From contig JABDCD010000007.1 of the NCBI GenBank assembly GCA_013288305.1, positions 1 to 40,950 of the forward strand: a stretch of DNA of 40,950 bases, read 5' to 3'. Positions 23,682 to 31,120 of this stretch are shown in pieces; position 1 is the stretch's first letter, and each line of letters starts with the position of its first letter. The notes beneath the pieces are model-generated. The model did no database searches, was not told where the DNA came from, and worked only from the letters and a program-made list of their open reading frames with translations. This DNA is from Alphaproteobacteria bacterium (GTDB lineage: Bacteria; Pseudomonadota; Alphaproteobacteria; Rickettsiales; SXRF01). Position numbers and translations under genes: made by a program.

Positions 23682-24668
23682 ATGAACGACCGAGCAGCCA
23701 TTATCGAAACAGTAGAAAACGGGAAATTACAAAAGAAATTTCCGCAGAAGGTCCTGATCATATCGGATGAGCATCGCGGCGCTAAAATTTCCGATTTCCC
23801 GGCCTATCAAGCCGGCATCCTTACCTTGATGGCCAGCGGGAATTACCATCATGTCGTCCTGCTGGGCGATAATGCCGAATTATTTTACATCAGAAACAAA
23901 CATGTAAAAGTATATGCAGGGCTGCTTGACGTCCTGGCGGGAAAAGGCACGGATCACTGGAAAAAAGAATTCGATAACAAACAGAAGGACCCCTACCACA
24001 AAATTAAAAATGTCATTAAAGGAGAAATGACATTTCTCCAGGAATTTTTAGAACGGTATCCCCATGTTACCATCCACAAGGTTCTTGGAAATCATGAGGA
24101 CGTCAATTCGTTCAGGAATAAGCTGGACGATCTGCAGCGCCTGTATCCCCACCATTTTGAATGGAACGCGGAAGCGATCAGGATAGGAGACGCGCTGTTT
24201 ACACATGCGCACCTGCCGATGAGCGGCAAGTCCGACGCGCAATATGAAAAATCGGATTTAAAAGATGCCAAAAAATTTCATAAATGGACGGATTTTCTTC
24301 ACATGATCGAAAGACCGGGCCACCAGGTTGTTAAATACGCAAGGAACCACGTGACAGCTTCGGATCTCATGGACCAGCAATTAAAAAAATGGGACGGTAA
24401 ACCGGACTTCCACTATCTTCATGAAGGCAAAATCATGCCATTCACCATCGATTGGGTAAAACATGTATTTTTCGGGCATACCCACATCAAGTTCGATAAT
24501 CATGAAAAAGAAGGCATTTTATACCACAATAGCGGTGCGGTGACCGAAATCGCAGTCGAAAACGACGGCCTCGGAATTCTGGAGGCAACCTTACGCGAAG
24601 ACGGGACAATAACGGATGTAGCGCCGGTACAAATTTTTAAAGACAGGCATTTTCACCAAGCGAGATAG
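23682..24668 (+). CDS. Calcineurin-like metallophosphoesterase
   Basis: Metal-binding motifs occur in order: ISDEHRGAK (D, H), LLGDNAELF, VLGNHEDV, LFTHAHLP and FFGHTHIKFDN, the standard two-metal phosphoesterase set. ATGs at 23676 and 23682 are both possible. The frame could also begin at a TTG at 23667, and none has a clear ribosome-binding site. The arrangement is reminiscent of the LpxH/COG2908 group, which would fit envelope biogenesis beside hldD, but the substrate cannot be read from sequence. Codon usage is noticeably more AT-rich than in its neighbours. Confidence 0.82.
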   Translation: MNDRAAIIETVENGKLQKKFPQKVLIISDEHRGAKISDFPAYQAGILTLMASGNYHHVVLLGDNAELFYIRNKHVKVYAGLLDVLAGKGTDHWKKEFDNKQKDPYHKIKNVIKGEMTFLQEFLERYPHVTIHKVLGNHEDVNSFRNKLDDLQRLYPHHFEWNAEAIRIGDALFTHAHLPMSGKSDAQYEKSDLKDAKKFHKWTDFLHMIERPGHQVVKYARNHVTASDLMDQQLKKWDGKPDFHYLHEGKIMPFTIDWVKHVFFGHTHIKFDNHEKEGILYHNSGAVTEIAVENDGLGILEATLREDGTITDVAPVQIFKDRHFHQAR

Positions 24669-24670
24669 CC

Positions 24671-25663
24671 CTACAAATACGGATCGTCCTTCACCAGATA
24701 ATTCTGCACGAAATCCTTGATGCCGGCTTCCAGTGGGGTGAACGGCTCGGTGTAGCCGGCGGCGCGCAGGCGGTCCATTTTTGCCTCGGTGATATACTGG
24801 TAGTTATGTACGAGGCCCTCCGGCATGTCGATGTAATGGATGTTGGGCTTGCGCTCGATGGCGGAGAAGATGGCCTTGGCCATGTCGTTGAAGGTGCGCG
24901 CCTGCCCGGTGCCGAGGTTGAACAGGCCGGACACGCCCGGATGGTCGAGCAGCCATAACATAACCCGCACGGTATCCTTGACGTAAATCACGTCGCGCTT
25001 CTGGCCGCCGTCGGGATATTTCTTGTCGTAGGATTTGAACAGCCGCACCGCCGCGCCCTGGATCGCCTGCGGCGCCATTTTCGCAATGACGCTTTTCTGG
25101 TCGTCCTTGTGGTATTCGTTGGGGCCATAGCTGTTGAAGAATTTCAAGCCTACCCATTGCGGCAGCTTTGCCTCGCCGCGCGCGAAGGCGGTCGCCACGT
25201 GCATGTCGAACAGATGCTTGCTCCAACCGTAGCCGGATAGCGGCTTGAGGTTTTTCATATAGGCGAGGTCGATGCTGTCGTCGAAGCCGTTTTCGCCGCC
25301 GCCATAAGTCGCCGCCGCCGAGGCATAAATCAACCGCGCGCCATGTGCGACGCACCAGCGCCATAATTGCAGCGACAGCGAAAAATTATGCCGGAGTATC
25401 AGGTCGAGATTTTTCTCCACCGTCGAGGAAATCGACCCTAAATGATAAATAACGTCGAGCTGCGGGTGGTTGCCCTCCAGCCAGTCGAACAATTGCTCGG
25501 GCATGATGATCTCGGCGAAAAAATGCTTGCGCAAATTGCGCCATTTGTCGTGATCGCCGAACGTATCGCACACTACTATATGGTGCGTGCCGCGCTCCAG
25601 CAGCGCCGCCACCAGGTTGGAGCCGATAAAGCCCCCGCCGCCGGTCACCAGGATGGTTTTCAT
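24671..25663 (-). CDS. hldD: ADP-L-glycero-D-manno-heptose 6-epimerase
   Basis: Extended SDR enzyme producing the heptose precursor of LPS core. The NADP site is TGGGGFIGSNL. The sequence HLGSISSTVEKNLDLILRHN, YASAAATYGGGENGF, the catalytic YGWSKHLFD and FNSYGPNEYHKDDQKSVIAKM align with HldD rather than GalE. KRDVIYVKDTVRVMLWLL, GLFNLGTGQARTF and RAAGYTEPF are also HldD-like. The length, 330, is slightly longer than the E. coli protein. It is convergent with the metallophosphoesterase gene, separated by 2 bp. Confidence 0.94.
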   Translation of the reverse strand: MKTILVTGGGGFIGSNLVAALLERGTHHIVVCDTFGDHDKWRNLRKHFFAEIIMPEQLFDWLEGNHPQLDVIYHLGSISSTVEKNLDLILRHNFSLSLQLWRWCVAHGARLIYASAAATYGGGENGFDDSIDLAYMKNLKPLSGYGWSKHLFDMHVATAFARGEAKLPQWVGLKFFNSYGPNEYHKDDQKSVIAKMAPQAIQGAAVRLFKSYDKKYPDGGQKRDVIYVKDTVRVMLWLLDHPGVSGLFNLGTGQARTFNDMAKAIFSAIERKPNIHYIDMPEGLVHNYQYITEAKMDRLRAAGYTEPFTPLEAGIKDFVQNYLVKDDPYL

Positions 25664-25734
25664 GATGATTTCTCCTCTATATATGATACATTGGCGGCGT
25701 TTAATAAGAGTTAATTTAGGGAAGGTGGAATAAG

Positions 25735-25974
25735 ATGCAGAAAGATAACAAATTTTTCGAGGATATCGCCAGGCTGGCCGGCGGCGCGGCGGGCGGGCTG
25801 CTGGACATGAAGCGCGAGATCGAGGACATGGTCGGCAGGCAGATGGAAAAACTGCTGCAGAAAATGAACCTGGTCACCAAAGAAGAGTTTGACGCCGTGC
25901 AGGGAATGCTGGCTAAGTCACGGGCGGAACAGGAAGAAATAAAGAAACGGCTGGATAAGCTTGAAAAAGAGTAA
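25735..25974 (+). CDS. ubiK: UbiK/BMFP-family accessory factor
   Basis: A 79-residue coiled-coil protein with the BMFP pattern: FFEDIARLAGGAAGGLLDMK, then MVGRQMEKLLQKMNLVTKEEFDAVQ and a C-terminal heptad helix (KSRAEQEEIKKRLDKLEKE). In proteobacteria UbiK assists ubiquinone synthesis under aerobic conditions. GGAAGG lies 10 bp upstream of the ATG. Divergent from hldD. Confidence 0.85.
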   Translation: MQKDNKFFEDIARLAGGAAGGLLDMKREIEDMVGRQMEKLLQKMNLVTKEEFDAVQGMLAKSRAEQEEIKKRLDKLEKE

Positions 25975-26084
25975 CCCGCTATCCCAAAATTGTCACAAAA
26001 CCTTCACTTAACTTTTCTCTGTCGGCGGCTAATGTCCTAAAGCGCACTGAACGCACAGCAAACAAATCATTTAGGAGACAGACA

Positions 26085-26492
26085 ATGACACAGGAACTTG
26101 GAACAATGGTATTAGAAGAAGATAACTCGCCAAAAAATGAAAGACTAGTCAAAGCGCTTGAGGAAAAATTAAGTCCAAAACTATTACAACTATTTGATTC
26201 AGAAGAAAAGAAGGCAGCGTACTTGGATTTGCGTTATATAGTAGCAGGTGAAGTAATAATGGGGGAACGTGCAAAACGCGTTCAAGAAAGAGTCCGTGCA
26301 TTTAATAGCTCGAGCGGTCATTTTGATCGGCTTAATCAACAATATATAGAACAGCTTGCCGAGGACATCGCTTCCGGCACTGGCCTGGATAAACCAGTGG
26401 CACACGCATTTGCTGAATCAGATTTATTTAACATTCGGGCTGCCGTCGCAGAATATTCGCAGGGACGTTCTGGAGGCAAAGGCGCAGTCTAG
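26085..26492 (+). CDS. Uncharacterised 135-residue acidic helical protein
   Basis: I do not recognise this protein. It starts at an ATG with TAGGAGACAGACA upstream, a good ribosome-binding site, and ends before a strong intrinsic terminator, so it looks like a monocistronic, expressed unit. It is predicted mostly helical and charged (LVKALEEKLSPKLLQLFDSEEKK, YIEQLAEDIASGTG). There is no signal peptide or cysteine. It is AT-rich compared with its surroundings. Confidence 0.72.
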   Translation: MTQELGTMVLEEDNSPKNERLVKALEEKLSPKLLQLFDSEEKKAAYLDLRYIVAGEVIMGERAKRVQERVRAFNSSSGHFDRLNQQYIEQLAEDIASGTGLDKPVAHAFAESDLFNIRAAVAEYSQGRSGGKGAV

Positions 26493-26504
26493 GCTTTAAG
26501 CATT

Positions 26505-26542
26505 AACCCCTTCCGGACGATGGGTCATGGAAGGGGTTTTTT
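26505..26542 (+). terminator. Intrinsic terminator
   Basis: AACCCCTTCC (26505-26514) pairs with GGAAGGGGTT (26529-26538), followed by a T run to 26542. Confidence 0.93.
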
Positions 26543-26839
26543 GCCAAGATTCCTGCCGAATAAATCCTTAATGTAGCTTATTTGAGGTATATCTAAATAA
26601 CCATTTGATTTTCTTCACTAAAATAAATTCCGTTCACCCTTCCTTAAAGTAATGGCTTTTCACAAAATTCCGTGCAAGGATGCGCGCTCAATCCGAGGCA
26701 AATGGCCGACGATTCCGGCTCCGGATAAATCCTGCGGGACGCGTCAGCGTCAGCGCAGGATCATACGAGGAAATTGAATTGAATATGATCCTGCGCAATC
26801 GCTTCGCGCTTCGCAGGATTTAACGAAGGAGAGATCACG
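26543..26839. other. Intergenic stretch before the YbjN gene
   Basis: No gene is seen. The first 185 bp are AT-rich with nothing I can name. From 26728 repeat R4 occupies the region, ending just before the GGAGAG ribosome-binding site of the YbjN-type gene. Confidence 0.5.
26728..26820. repeat. R4: REP-like double-hairpin element
   Basis: AATCCTGCGgGACGC...GCGTCaGCGCAGGATC is followed by a linker whose ends pair (AGGATCATA/TATGATCCT), then CCTGCG...CGCAGGATT. Hairpin 1 is nearly identical to that of R2. Confidence 0.82.
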
Positions 26840-27349
26840 ATGGCATCGCTGCAGATCAAAACCGATGTGATGATGGATGATAAAAATCCGCTTGATCTCG
26901 CCGAGCTGGTGATCATGGACCGCGACTGGGTGTTCGATCGCCCGGCCGACGGCGAGCTGATCGCCGAAGTCAGCGGCGTGTGGTGCAACTACCGCCTGTG
27001 GTTCACCTGGCAGGAAGATTCCGGCGGGCTGTCGCTGAACTGCGCGCTCGACAGCAAATTACCGAAGCAGTCGCTGCCGCGGGTGCATTCGCTGCTGGCC
27101 ATCGTCAACGAAAAAATGTGGCTCGGGCATTTCGACATCGACTCGGAAGATTTCGCGGTGACGTTCCGCCATTCGCTGCTGCTGCGCGACGGCGCCGGCA
27201 CCACCGCCGAACATCTGCAGGAACTGGTCGACCATGCTATCGAGGAATGCGAACGCTTCTACCCGGCGTTCCAGTCCGTCGTCTGGGGCGGCAAATCCCC
27301 CGCCGAAGCGCTGCAGATTTCGCTGTTCGAGACGATTGCGGAGGCTTAG
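26840..27349 (+). CDS. YbjN-domain protein
   Basis: The 169-residue product matches the alphaproteobacterial YbjN family: NPLDLAELVIMDRDWVFDRP, GELIAEVSGVWCNYRLWFTW, LSLNCALDSKLP, LLAIVNEKMWLGHFDI and VTFRHSLLLRDG, with an acidic helical C terminus (LQELVDHAIEECERFYPAFQ). These proteins resemble tetratricopeptide/chaperone-like folds, and their function is not established. The ATG has GGAGAG 8 nt before it. It precedes proC, the usual order in alphaproteobacteria. Confidence 0.87.
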   Translation: MASLQIKTDVMMDDKNPLDLAELVIMDRDWVFDRPADGELIAEVSGVWCNYRLWFTWQEDSGGLSLNCALDSKLPKQSLPRVHSLLAIVNEKMWLGHFDIDSEDFAVTFRHSLLLRDGAGTTAEHLQELVDHAIEECERFYPAFQSVVWGGKSPAEALQISLFETIAEA

Positions 27350-27353
27350 CTTC

Positions 27354-27448
27354 GTCATTGGTCATGAGTCATTAGTCATGGGTTGTGATTGCGCTGACAG
27401 TCATGATATAGATATTACCCATGACCCATGACCATCAACCCATAACCA
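27354..27448. repeat. H2: heptamer-arm palindrome (TCATGGG type) across the 5' end of proC
   Basis: The left arm (27354-27392) has TCATTGG/TCATGAG/TCATTAG/TCATGGG units. The right arm (about 27416-27448) has CCCATGA/CCCATGACC and CCCATAACC units. It belongs to the same unit type as H1. The proC ATG lies in the right arm. Confidence 0.8.
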
Positions 27449-28224
27449 TTCTTCTCGTAGGCGCAGGTAAAATGGGCGGCGCACTGCTGACACGTTGGAA
27501 GACCCAATTCCCCGATTATCGCTTTGATGTCATCGAACCGAATGCGGAGGGAAAATGGCACAAAAATCTCGCCGCGCTGCCGCAGGATTATCATCCCGAT
27601 ATTATCGTCTTCGCCGTCAAGCCGCAGGAGCTTGAAAAAATCTTGCCTGAATATCGCACCCGCTTCGCCGCCAAGCCATTATATATGTCCATCGCCGCCG
27701 GAAAGGACACGGCGTTTTTCAAAAAAGCGCTGGGCGAACATGCCCATGTCGTCCGCGCCATGCCCAACACCCCGGCGCTGGTCGGCGAGTCGATGAGCGT
27801 TCTCTATGCGGCGGATACGCTGCCCGCCTCCGCCCGTAACCTCGCCACGCAATTGATGCAGGCCGTGGGCAAGGTCGAGTGGCTCACCGATGAATCGCTG
27901 ATGGATGCCGTCACCGCGCTTTCCGGCTCCGGCCCGGCTTATGTATTTTTATTTTTGGATGCGCTAACCAAGGCGGGCGTCGCCGCCGGATTGCCGGAAG
28001 CCATGGCGAAAACGCTCGCCATGCAGACCGTTCATGGCAGCCTGGCGCTGGCCGGACAGAGCGCCGAGGGTTTCGAGCAGCTGCGCAAAAACGTCACCAG
28101 CCCCGGCGGCACCACCGAGGCGGCGCTAAAAATATTGATGAAAGACGGTGCGCTGGAAACGCTGGTGAAAGAGGCGGTATCGGCAGCAGTCCGGCGATCA
28201 ATGGAGATGTCAAATGGCAAATGA
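27421..28224 (+). CDS. proC: Pyrroline-5-carboxylate reductase
   Basis: NAD(P)H-dependent last step of proline synthesis. LLVGAGKMGGALL is the nucleotide site. VFAVKPQELEKILPEY, SIAAGKDTAFF, VVRAMPNTPALVGESMSVLYA and DAVTALSGSGPAYVFLFLDAL are typical, with GLPEAMAKTLAMQTVHGS and SPGGTTEAALKIL at the dimer helix. The start region MTHDHQP is encoded by palindrome H2 and no Shine-Dalgarno is seen. The last residues (MSNGK) come from palindrome H8. Confidence 0.96.
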   Translation: MTHDHQPITILLVGAGKMGGALLTRWKTQFPDYRFDVIEPNAEGKWHKNLAALPQDYHPDIIVFAVKPQELEKILPEYRTRFAAKPLYMSIAAGKDTAFFKKALGEHAHVVRAMPNTPALVGESMSVLYAADTLPASARNLATQLMQAVGKVEWLTDESLMDAVTALSGSGPAYVFLFLDALTKAGVAAGLPEAMAKTLAMQTVHGSLALAGQSAEGFEQLRKNVTSPGGTTEAALKILMKDGALETLVKEAVSAAVRRSMEMSNGK

Positions 28225-28267
28225 CAAAGGGCAAATAAATTGACATTTGCACTTTGACATTTGATAA
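28207..28267. repeat. H8: heptamer-arm palindrome at the 3' end of proC
   Basis: TGTCAAATGGCAAATGAC and GGGCAAAT units on the left face ATTTGCAC, TTTGACAT and TTGATAA units on the right. The unit type is that of H6 in iscS. The proC stop (28222-28224) lies in the left arm. Confidence 0.75.
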
Positions 28268-28305
28268 CGGGCGCGAAGCGCCATGTTGCAACGCACAAAA
28301 AGTGC

Positions 28306-28334
28306 TTGACTCCTGATTTTGTCTCTGCCATGAT
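28306..28334 (+). promoter_or_regulatory. Promoter of the phasin gene
   Basis: TTGACT (28306-28311) and CATGAT (28329-28334) are spaced by 17 bp, about 50 bp before the phasin ATG. GGAGAG precedes the ATG. Confidence 0.6.
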
Positions 28335-28385
28335 GCCTCCCGATTTACTTGTTGTGACACTAAACCAACCACCACGGAGAGACTT

Positions 28386-28805
28386 ATGACCGCCAATTAC
28401 AATTTTGCTGAATTTTTCAAAAATTCTTTTGATTTCAACCAGTTGTTTTCAACGCAACGCCGCAATATCGAAGCGTTTTCGGAAGCCAACCAGGTCGTCG
28501 CCGAGGGTGCGCAGGCCATTTCCCGCCGCCAGGCCGAAGTGATCCGCGAGAACGTCGAGGACATGCTGAAGGCGTCGAAAGACATGCTGACCGGCGGCAG
28601 CCCGGAAAACAACATCGCCAAGCAGAGCGAGCTGGCCAAGTCGATTTTCGAGACGACGCTGTCCAACCTGCGCGAAATCACCGAAACCGCCACCAAGTTC
28701 AGCTTCGAAGCCTTCGACGTGCTCAACAAGCGCGCCGCCGAAAGCCTGGAAGAAATCAGCAGCGCCGCCAGCAAGGCGACTGCCAAGAAAAAAGCTTCGG
28801 CTTAA
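28386..28805 (+). CDS. Phasin-family protein
   Basis: The 139-residue helical protein has the alphaproteobacterial phasin pattern: QRRNIEAFSEANQVVAEGAQ, ISRRQAEVIRENVEDMLKAS, then SIFETTLSNLREITETATKF and a Lys/Ala-rich C terminus (KATAKKKASA). Phasins coat polyhydroxyalkanoate granules, but small homologues also occur without PHA genes, and no PHA gene is in the window. It has its own promoter and an intrinsic terminator. Confidence 0.88.
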   Translation: MTANYNFAEFFKNSFDFNQLFSTQRRNIEAFSEANQVVAEGAQAISRRQAEVIRENVEDMLKASKDMLTGGSPENNIAKQSELAKSIFETTLSNLREITETATKFSFEAFDVLNKRAAESLEEISSAASKATAKKKASA

Positions 28806-28810
28806 TACTT

Positions 28811-28903
28811 AGAAGTCGAGAAGACTGGAAGTCGGGAAGTCGAGAAATCGGCTTCCCGATTTTTTGTTTCTCGACTTCTCGCATTCTCGACTTCTCGTCT
28901 TCT
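28811..28903. repeat. H9: octamer-arm palindrome (GAAGTCGA type) between phasin and uvrC
   Basis: The left arm has GAAGTCGA/GAAGACTG/GAAGTCGG/GAAGTCGA units. The right arm has complementary CTCGACTT units. It ends at the uvrC stop. Confidence 0.82.
28844..28867 (+). terminator. Intrinsic terminator of the phasin gene, at the apex of H9
   Basis: AAATCGG-CTTC-CCGATTT followed directly by a T run. The hairpin is the tip of the longer palindrome H9, which may also help end uvrC transcription from the other side. Confidence 0.8.
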
Positions 28904-30743
28904 ACTCCCCGTGAAAATATTCGTAAATCACCTTGGCGGTGGATTTACTGATGCCCTCGACTTTTTGAATATCCTCAATCCCGGCGGCGGCGACGGCTTT
29001 GGCCGAACCGAAATGATGCAGTAGCGCTTTTTTGCGCCCCGGCCCGATGAAGGGGATGGCGTCGAGTTCCGATTGATGCATCGTCTTGCTGCGCTTGTCG
29101 CGATGGGCACCGATGGCGAAACGATGCGCCTCGTCGCGCAGCCGTTGCAGAAAATGCAGCACCGGGTCGTTCTCGGGCAACTGGAACGGTTCCTTGCCCG
29201 GCACGAAAAACTGCTCGCGCCCGGCATTGCGATCCGGCCCCTTGGCGATGCCGACGTAACACACGCCCTGCACACCAAGGTCGGCGAACACCTGCGCCGC
29301 CGCGCTCACCTGCCCTGCCCCGCCGTCGATCAGCACCAGGTCGGGCATTTTAACATCGCCGTCCATCTCCTGCAATTTTTTGAATCGCCGTGTCAGCACC
29401 TCGCGCAACATGGCATAGTCGTCGCCGGGCGTCATGTCCTCGCGCTTGATATTGAACTTGCGATACTCATTCTTGATGAACCCTTCCGCCCCGGCGACGA
29501 TCATGGCGCCGACCGGGTGTGTCCCGCTGATATGGCTGTTGTCATAGACCTCGATGCGCTCTAGCACCTCATCGAGGCCGAAGAGTTTTTGCACGCCTTC
29601 CAGCACCGCCGCCTGCGTCGCATGAACCGACAGATGCCGCGCCAATGCCTCATGGGCATTGCGCAACGCCTGCTCCACCGCCTCGCGCTTGTCGCCGCGC
29701 AGCGGATGCACGATGTCGATTTTGTAATCGCTGCTCATCCGCAGCGCTTCTTCGAGCAACGCCGCCTCTTCGAGCATGGCACTGGTCAGGATCAACGCCG
29801 GGGCGGGATGCGACTGGTAATGCTGGCCGATGAAATTGCGGATGATTTCGGCATCGTCCGCCTGCGCCGCGCCCACGGGAAACCAGGTGCGGTTGCCGTA
29901 ATTAATCCCGGCGCGGTAGCTAAACAGCTGGATGCAGCAGACGTTACGCTCGCGCGCCACGGCAATGATGTCGGCATCGCCGAGGGCGACGTGATGCTGC
30001 TGCACTTGCGCCAGCGCGCGGATGCGGTCGCGGATGATGCGCGCTTTTTCGTAATGCATCTTGAGGCTTAAGCTCTGCATGTGGGCAATCAGCGCCTCCT
30101 GAACCTGGCGGCTTTTACCCGAGAGGAACGCCTGCGCCTGCGCCACCAACCCGTCATAATCGTCTTTTTTTATCTTGCCGACGCAGGGCGCAGAACAACG
30201 CTTGATCTGGTATAACATGCACGGCCGCGTGCGGTTTTTGAAAATATTGTCGGAGCATGAGCGCAGCAGGAAGGCTTTTTCGAGTAGCGTGATCGTCTCA
30301 CCCACCGCCCCGGCGGCAACGAACGGCCCGAAATATTTTCCTTTTTTGGTCTTGGCGCCACGATGCTTGGATAGCCGAGAAAATTCATGGTCGCCGGAGA
30401 AAAAAATGAAGGGAAAGGATTTGTCGTCCTTTAGCAAAATATTATAGCGCGGCGAAAATTTTTTGATCAGGTTGGCTTCAAGCAGCAGCGCCTCGGCCTC
30501 CGAGCGCGTCGTTACAATATCCATCGAGGCCGTCTGCGCGATCATGACCTGCATCCGCGCACCCAGCGCCGCGACGTTGACATACGACGAGACGCGGTTC
30601 CTGAGATGCTTCGCCTTGCCGACATACAGCACGTTGCCGCCCGCATCGATCATGCGATAAACGCCCGGCGATCCCGGCAGGCCGTCGCTGTAACGCCTGA
30701 TGATGTTGCGGCCTGCGGCGAGAGATTCCGGTGATTGGTCCAT
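28902..30743 (-). CDS. uvrC: Excinuclease ABC subunit C
   Basis: The 613-residue nuclease makes both incisions in nucleotide excision repair. The order of domains is complete: the GIY-YIG-type N-terminal domain (GSPGVYRMIDAGGNVLYVGKAKHLRNR), a Cys-containing region (RTRPCMLYQIKRCSAPC), a UVR motif near residue 215, the RNase H-like 5' nuclease domain (IEVYDNSHISGTHPVGAMIV, MPDLVLIDGGAGQ) and a C-terminal (HhH)2 domain (ELDAIPFIGPGRKKALLHHFG, VEGISKSTAKVIYEYF). Sequences shown are excerpts. Nothing unusual is noticed. Confidence 0.97.
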   Translation of the reverse strand: MDQSPESLAAGRNIIRRYSDGLPGSPGVYRMIDAGGNVLYVGKAKHLRNRVSSYVNVAALGARMQVMIAQTASMDIVTTRSEAEALLLEANLIKKFSPRYNILLKDDKSFPFIFFSGDHEFSRLSKHRGAKTKKGKYFGPFVAAGAVGETITLLEKAFLLRSCSDNIFKNRTRPCMLYQIKRCSAPCVGKIKKDDYDGLVAQAQAFLSGKSRQVQEALIAHMQSLSLKMHYEKARIIRDRIRALAQVQQHHVALGDADIIAVARERNVCCIQLFSYRAGINYGNRTWFPVGAAQADDAEIIRNFIGQHYQSHPAPALILTSAMLEEAALLEEALRMSSDYKIDIVHPLRGDKREAVEQALRNAHEALARHLSVHATQAAVLEGVQKLFGLDEVLERIEVYDNSHISGTHPVGAMIVAGAEGFIKNEYRKFNIKREDMTPGDDYAMLREVLTRRFKKLQEMDGDVKMPDLVLIDGGAGQVSAAAQVFADLGVQGVCYVGIAKGPDRNAGREQFFVPGKEPFQLPENDPVLHFLQRLRDEAHRFAIGAHRDKRSKTMHQSELDAIPFIGPGRKKALLHHFGSAKAVAAAGIEDIQKVEGISKSTAKVIYEYFHGE

Positions 30744-31120
30744 AAGCTCAATGTAATCGTAACGGCAGCATTTTCAACGTTTCAAAAGTAATCCACTAAG
30801 CTTGTGGATAATGCTGTTGGCAACCGCATAAATCCTACATAAAATAGAGGAGAAGCCTAGCGTTGACCCTTATTGCCTAAAAAACAGGCATAAACATAAT
30901 ATATTGATTTATAATAATATTTTATAAGTTATTGATGAGCAAAGGCTTAGCTTTAATGCTTCCTTTATTTCTGCGGCGCCGCTCGGGCGCTACTGTGCAC
31001 AATAACACCGGCAAAACCTCAAAATCATCGCAATGTAGGAAAAAATTTCCTAGAGAAAATTGCTATTGTCTGCGGCACGGTTTATGCTTTCTTCAGCCTC
31101 TCATTATATAAGCTGCCCTC
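30744..31120. other. Intergenic region between uvrC and the antiporter gene
   Basis: 377 bp with no gene seen. It is divergent promoter territory. It contains an AT-rich block (about 30895-30945), the palindrome TAGGAAA-AAA-TTTCCTA at 31036-31052, and the promoter at 31060-31088. Confidence 0.5.
31036..31088 (+). promoter_or_regulatory. Promoter of the KefB-type gene with an upstream palindrome
   Basis: TTGCTA (31060-31065) and TATGCT (31083-31088) are spaced by 17 bp. The palindrome TAGGAAA-AAA-TTTCCTA (31036-31052) ends 7 bp before the -35 and could be an operator. Confidence 0.6.

Noticed and set aside
25975-26084. Pho box-like sequence upstream of the orphan gene
   Set aside because: Only partial similarity to one half-site, without the second direct repeat.
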